NCBI GenBank assembly: GCA_964012875.1
Contig: CAXGUU010000008.1
Coordinates: forward strand, 1 to 25,949
From: CAXGUU01 sp964012875
GTDB taxonomy: Bacteria; Pseudomonadota; Gammaproteobacteria; Ga0077536
Direction of reading: 5' to 3'
DNA length: 25,949 nt
Each line of letters starts with the position of its first letter. Position 1 is the stretch's first letter. The translations under genes and the position numbers were made by a program. Positions 24,190-25,949 of this stretch are shown here, piece by piece. Below the pieces are notes generated by a model. It searched no databases, was not told where the DNA came from, and was given only the letters and a program-made list of their open reading frames with translations.

Positions 24190-24612
24190 CTAGCCGACCG
24201 CCCCATCTGGATATTCAGCGTGAAGCTCAATTTCGCCTGGCAGCGTCAGCCACGGTTGCCCGGCGGAAGTCCACAGACTGTAGCTCGGCCGGAGCAGGCT
24301 CTTGTCGTCAAGCGTTCCCCCCATGATCGAGCGAATCTCCGGATATCGATCCAGGGTGATCATAACCGCTGATCCGCAGGTAGGGCAGAAATGTCGGCGC
24401 AATGCAGCGCCCTGATCGTTGCGCGCTTCGTACACCTTGAGTTCGCCTTCTACCGAGACAGCGTGGGCGTCAAACACGGTCGCCATCAGGAAAGCCGAAC
24501 CCGACTGCCGCTGACAGCGATCGCACTGGCACACGCCCATATTCAACGGTGGTTGCGAACACCGATAGCGGACGGCACGGCACAGGCAGCCACCTTTTAT
24601 TTCAACATCCAC
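24190..24612 (-). CDS. GFA family zinc protein (first copy)
   Basis: A 140-residue protein of the GFA/CENP-V fold (glutathione-dependent formaldehyde-activating enzyme-like). Seven zinc-binding cysteines are visible: Cys9 and Cys11 (GGCLCRAVRY), Cys28, Cys30 and Cys33 (CQCDRC) and Cys76 and Cys79 (CPTCG). Many members have no proven formaldehyde activity, so the reaction is uncertain. The start is GTG at 24612 with GAGAGGG upstream; the longer frame to 24720 is not supported, as the extra N-terminal residues are unlike the family. The other GFA gene, at 25043, has the same cysteine spacing up to Cys33, so both are paralogues. Confidence 0.9.
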   Translation of the reverse strand: MDVEIKGGCLCRAVRYRCSQPPLNMGVCQCDRCQRQSGSAFLMATVFDAHAVSVEGELKVYEARNDQGAALRRHFCPTCGSAVMITLDRYPEIRSIMGGTLDDKSLLRPSYSLWTSAGQPWLTLPGEIELHAEYPDGAVG

Positions 24613-24723
24613 GGTGTACCCTCTCGAGACCTTGAGGCCGGCGGCCGCGCGGTTTGCGCGTGACTTGATTGGAATTTCGCATGTGTCCCCTCTCATGGCG
24701 GCGTTACGCTGGGCGACCAATTA

Positions 24724-24951
24724 TTACCTACAAAGTGAGTCCTGACGCGCTACGAATGACGAGGTCTGCGGGAAACCCATTCGCCCATCATCCGGCAGGC
24801 TCGGTGGATGCGTGCTAGCAAAGGTGATGTCGAGGTGATGTTGCGGGTCAGCAATCGCCGGTCCCGCGGAGAAGAGCAGCAATAACAGCACCACGCAAAG
24901 GCGGTCGTATATCCGCGATCCCTCGGGCGATCTCCGCTTTTTAATTGCCAT
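24724..24951 (-). CDS. small putative secreted protein
   Basis: A 75-residue protein with a basic N-terminus, a hydrophobic core (CVVLLLLLFSAGPAIA) and a probable signal-peptidase site after AIA, leaving a mature peptide of about 45 residues (DPQHHLDITFASTH...). No family is recognised. ATG at 24951 is supported by GAGAGG 9-10 bases upstream. It lies between two GFA genes, upstream of one on the same strand and divergent from the other. Being small and single-copy in the window, it could be spurious, but the ribosome site and signal peptide favour a real gene. Confidence 0.5.
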   Translation of the reverse strand: MAIKKRRSPEGSRIYDRLCVVLLLLLFSAGPAIADPQHHLDITFASTHPPSLPDDGRMGFPQTSSFVARQDSLCR

Positions 24952-25042
24952 CTGACGAGCCTCTCTTCGCAGACTGAGATAAGCGTGACAATGGTTGCTT
25001 CGATGTCCCGAGAGCGCTTTCAACCTGACGAGGAGAACGATT

Positions 25043-25471
25043 ATGAGCCAACTCCATAACGGCAACTGCTTTTGCGGCGCCGTACAAATTGAAGTCAGCG
25101 GTGACCCTGCTGCGATGGGTTATTGTCATTGCGAATCGTGCCGACACTGGTCAGCTGGCCCGATCAACGCATTTTCGCTGTGGCCACCTGACAACGTCAA
25201 AATCACTGCTGGCACGGAAAACGTCGAGACTTACGCCAAGACCGACAATTCACACCGTAAATGGTGCACGAAATGTGGTGGGCACCTGATGACCGATCAC
25301 CCCGGAATGAGTCTGGTCGATGTTTACGCCGCCGTTATTCCGAGCCTCGATTTTCAGCCGCAGGTTCATGTTTTCTACAGTGAAAAGGTAGTCAGCATCA
25401 AAGACGGCCTGCCGAAAATGGTCGACGTACCGGCCGAGATGGGCGGGTCGGGGGATACGCTTCCGGAGTAA
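25043..25471 (+). CDS. GFA family zinc protein (second copy)
   Basis: A 142-residue GFA/CENP-V-fold protein with zinc cysteines Cys9 and Cys11 (NCFCGAV), Cys28, Cys30 and Cys33 (CHCESC) and Cys75 and Cys78 (CTKCGG). ATG at 25043 has a good AGGAG site upstream. The first five cysteines fall at the same residue numbers as in the copy at 24190-24612, but the rest differs, so duplication is old or both came from the same family. The typical GFA reaction is uncertain. It converges with the SDR gene; a hairpin lies between the two 3' ends. Confidence 0.9.
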   Translation: MSQLHNGNCFCGAVQIEVSGDPAAMGYCHCESCRHWSAGPINAFSLWPPDNVKITAGTENVETYAKTDNSHRKWCTKCGGHLMTDHPGMSLVDVYAAVIPSLDFQPQVHVFYSEKVVSIKDGLPKMVDVPAEMGGSGDTLPE

Positions 25472-25490
25472 TCCGGTAGATTGAATGCTG

Positions 25491-25513
25491 TGGGAGGCGT
25501 CACACGCCACCCA
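25491..25513. other. hairpin between convergent GFA and SDR genes
   Basis: TGGG-A-GGCGT (25491-25500) and ACGCC-A-CCCA (25504-25513) form a 9-bp stem with one A-A mismatch and a 3-base loop. It overlaps the last codons of the SDR gene and lies 20 bases after the GFA stop. No T-run follows on either strand, so it is at best a weak bidirectional terminator. Confidence 0.35.
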
Positions 25514-25949
25514 TAATGCCTCCGTCAAGAGGCAGCACCACACCGGTAACATAAGCGGACGCCCGCGCTGCCAGAAAGATAGCGACGCCGCCGGCATCAT
25601 CCTGGCCGCCCATCCGCTTTAATGGCACATTTTCCAGGATGGTCTCTTCGCCCATCGACGCGATCATCGGTTCCATCATGCTGGTGAGAAACGGGCCGGG
25701 TGCGATCACGTTCGCGGTGATGTGCCTTGGCGCGAGGTGGGCGGACAGCATCCGGGTCAGGTGATGCAAGCCGGCTTTCGACGGCGCATAGGAAAAGTTC
25801 TCGAATATCGGCGTGTGCATGCCGTCGACTGATCCCACGTTGATCACGCGAGCGGGGTCGACCGCGTCCCCCGCCGCTTCCATCAACGGCAAAACTTTCT
25901 GCAGCAGAAAGAACGGGGATTTGAGATTCAGGTCCATCACCTTGTCCCA
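25500..25949 (-). CDS. SDR family oxidoreductase (5' part outside window)
   Basis: The C-terminal 149 residues of a short-chain dehydrogenase/reductase. The frame is open to the window edge, which begins WDKVMDLNLKSPFFL, the usual region with the structural Asn before strand 5. The catalytic Ser is in VINVGSVDG and Tyr/Lys in YAPSKAG (YxxxK). VIAPGPF and the C-terminal TGVVLPLDGGIMGGV are typical. The FSYAPSKAGLHHLTRMLSAH stretch resembles RhlG-like 3-oxoacyl reductases, but the substrate is not assigned. The NAD-binding N-terminus lies outside. Confidence 0.93.
   Translation of the reverse strand, partial: WDKVMDLNLKSPFFLLQKVLPLMEAAGDAVDPARVINVGSVDGMHTPIFENFSYAPSKAGLHHLTRMLSAHLAPRHITANVIAPGPFLTSMMEPMIASMGEETILENVPLKRMGGQDDAGGVAIFLAARASAYVTGVVLPLDGGIMGGV

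Noticed and set aside
24613..24720. Longer N-terminus for the first GFA protein
   Set aside because: The extra 36 residues do not fit the family, while GTG at 24612 has a good ribosome site and gives the normal length.

Overview
The window looks like a chromosomal segment of a Gammaproteobacterium. The evidence is a Coq7-type ubiquinone hydroxylase, ZapE, a PA0069-type radical SAM protein, RmuC, an OxyR-type regulator, a periplasmic DegP/DegQ-type protease and the rplM-rpsI pair followed by a tRNA. GC content is moderately high, apart from one sharply AT-rich patch near 3.06-3.16 kb. I cannot name a genus. No CRISPR array, intact insertion sequence, prophage or replication origin is visible.

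Layout. 0-2.4 kb: lon (minus strand, C-terminus cut by the window edge), with a leader hairpin and a weak heat-shock-like promoter. 2.75-3.16 kb: a small minus-strand gene with its own terminator and an AT-rich promoter. 3.2-7.6 kb: zapE, a conserved protein of unknown role, a decayed Cache-domain sensor, a YugP-like zinc peptidase and a PA0069-family radical SAM protein. 7.7-10.9 kb: rmuC, a CbbY-like HAD phosphatase and an OxyR-like regulator that lacks 47 residues. 10.9-12.9 kb: a DegP/DegQ-type protease and coq7 on the minus strand. 13.0-14.0 kb: a strong promoter, rplM, rpsI, tRNA-Gln(CTG) and a terminator. Directly after the tRNA is the C-terminal remnant of a large serine recombinase, probably the trace of an old mobile element.

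14.2-21.4 kb: an accessory, mostly catabolic region. It holds a Tat-exported DUF1329-like protein, a class II aldolase/adducin protein, an acyl-CoA-dehydrogenase-fold flavoprotein resembling HsaA-type hydroxylases, a two-domain VOC (glyoxalase/dioxygenase fold) protein, homogentisate 1,2-dioxygenase, a decapitated DUF1932-type dehydrogenase and a fumarylacetoacetate hydrolase-family enzyme. Together they point to cleavage of an aromatic ring through a homogentisate-like intermediate. The usual hydroxyphenylpyruvate dioxygenase and maleylacetoacetate isomerase are not in the window, and the flavoprotein, VOC protein and aldolase are extra.

21.4-25.9 kb: a second HAD hydrolase, an exported protein of unknown function, a cytochrome P450, two GFA-family zinc proteins flanking a small putative secreted peptide, and the C-terminal part of a short-chain dehydrogenase cut by the window edge.

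Four loci show gene decay or internal deletion: the Cache sensor, the OxyR-like regulator, the recombinase and the DUF1932 dehydrogenase. I found no complete, clearly new defence or mobile system. The best leads are the recombinase scar at the tRNA, the deleted OxyR, the unusual aromatic gene set and the small AT-promoter gene.
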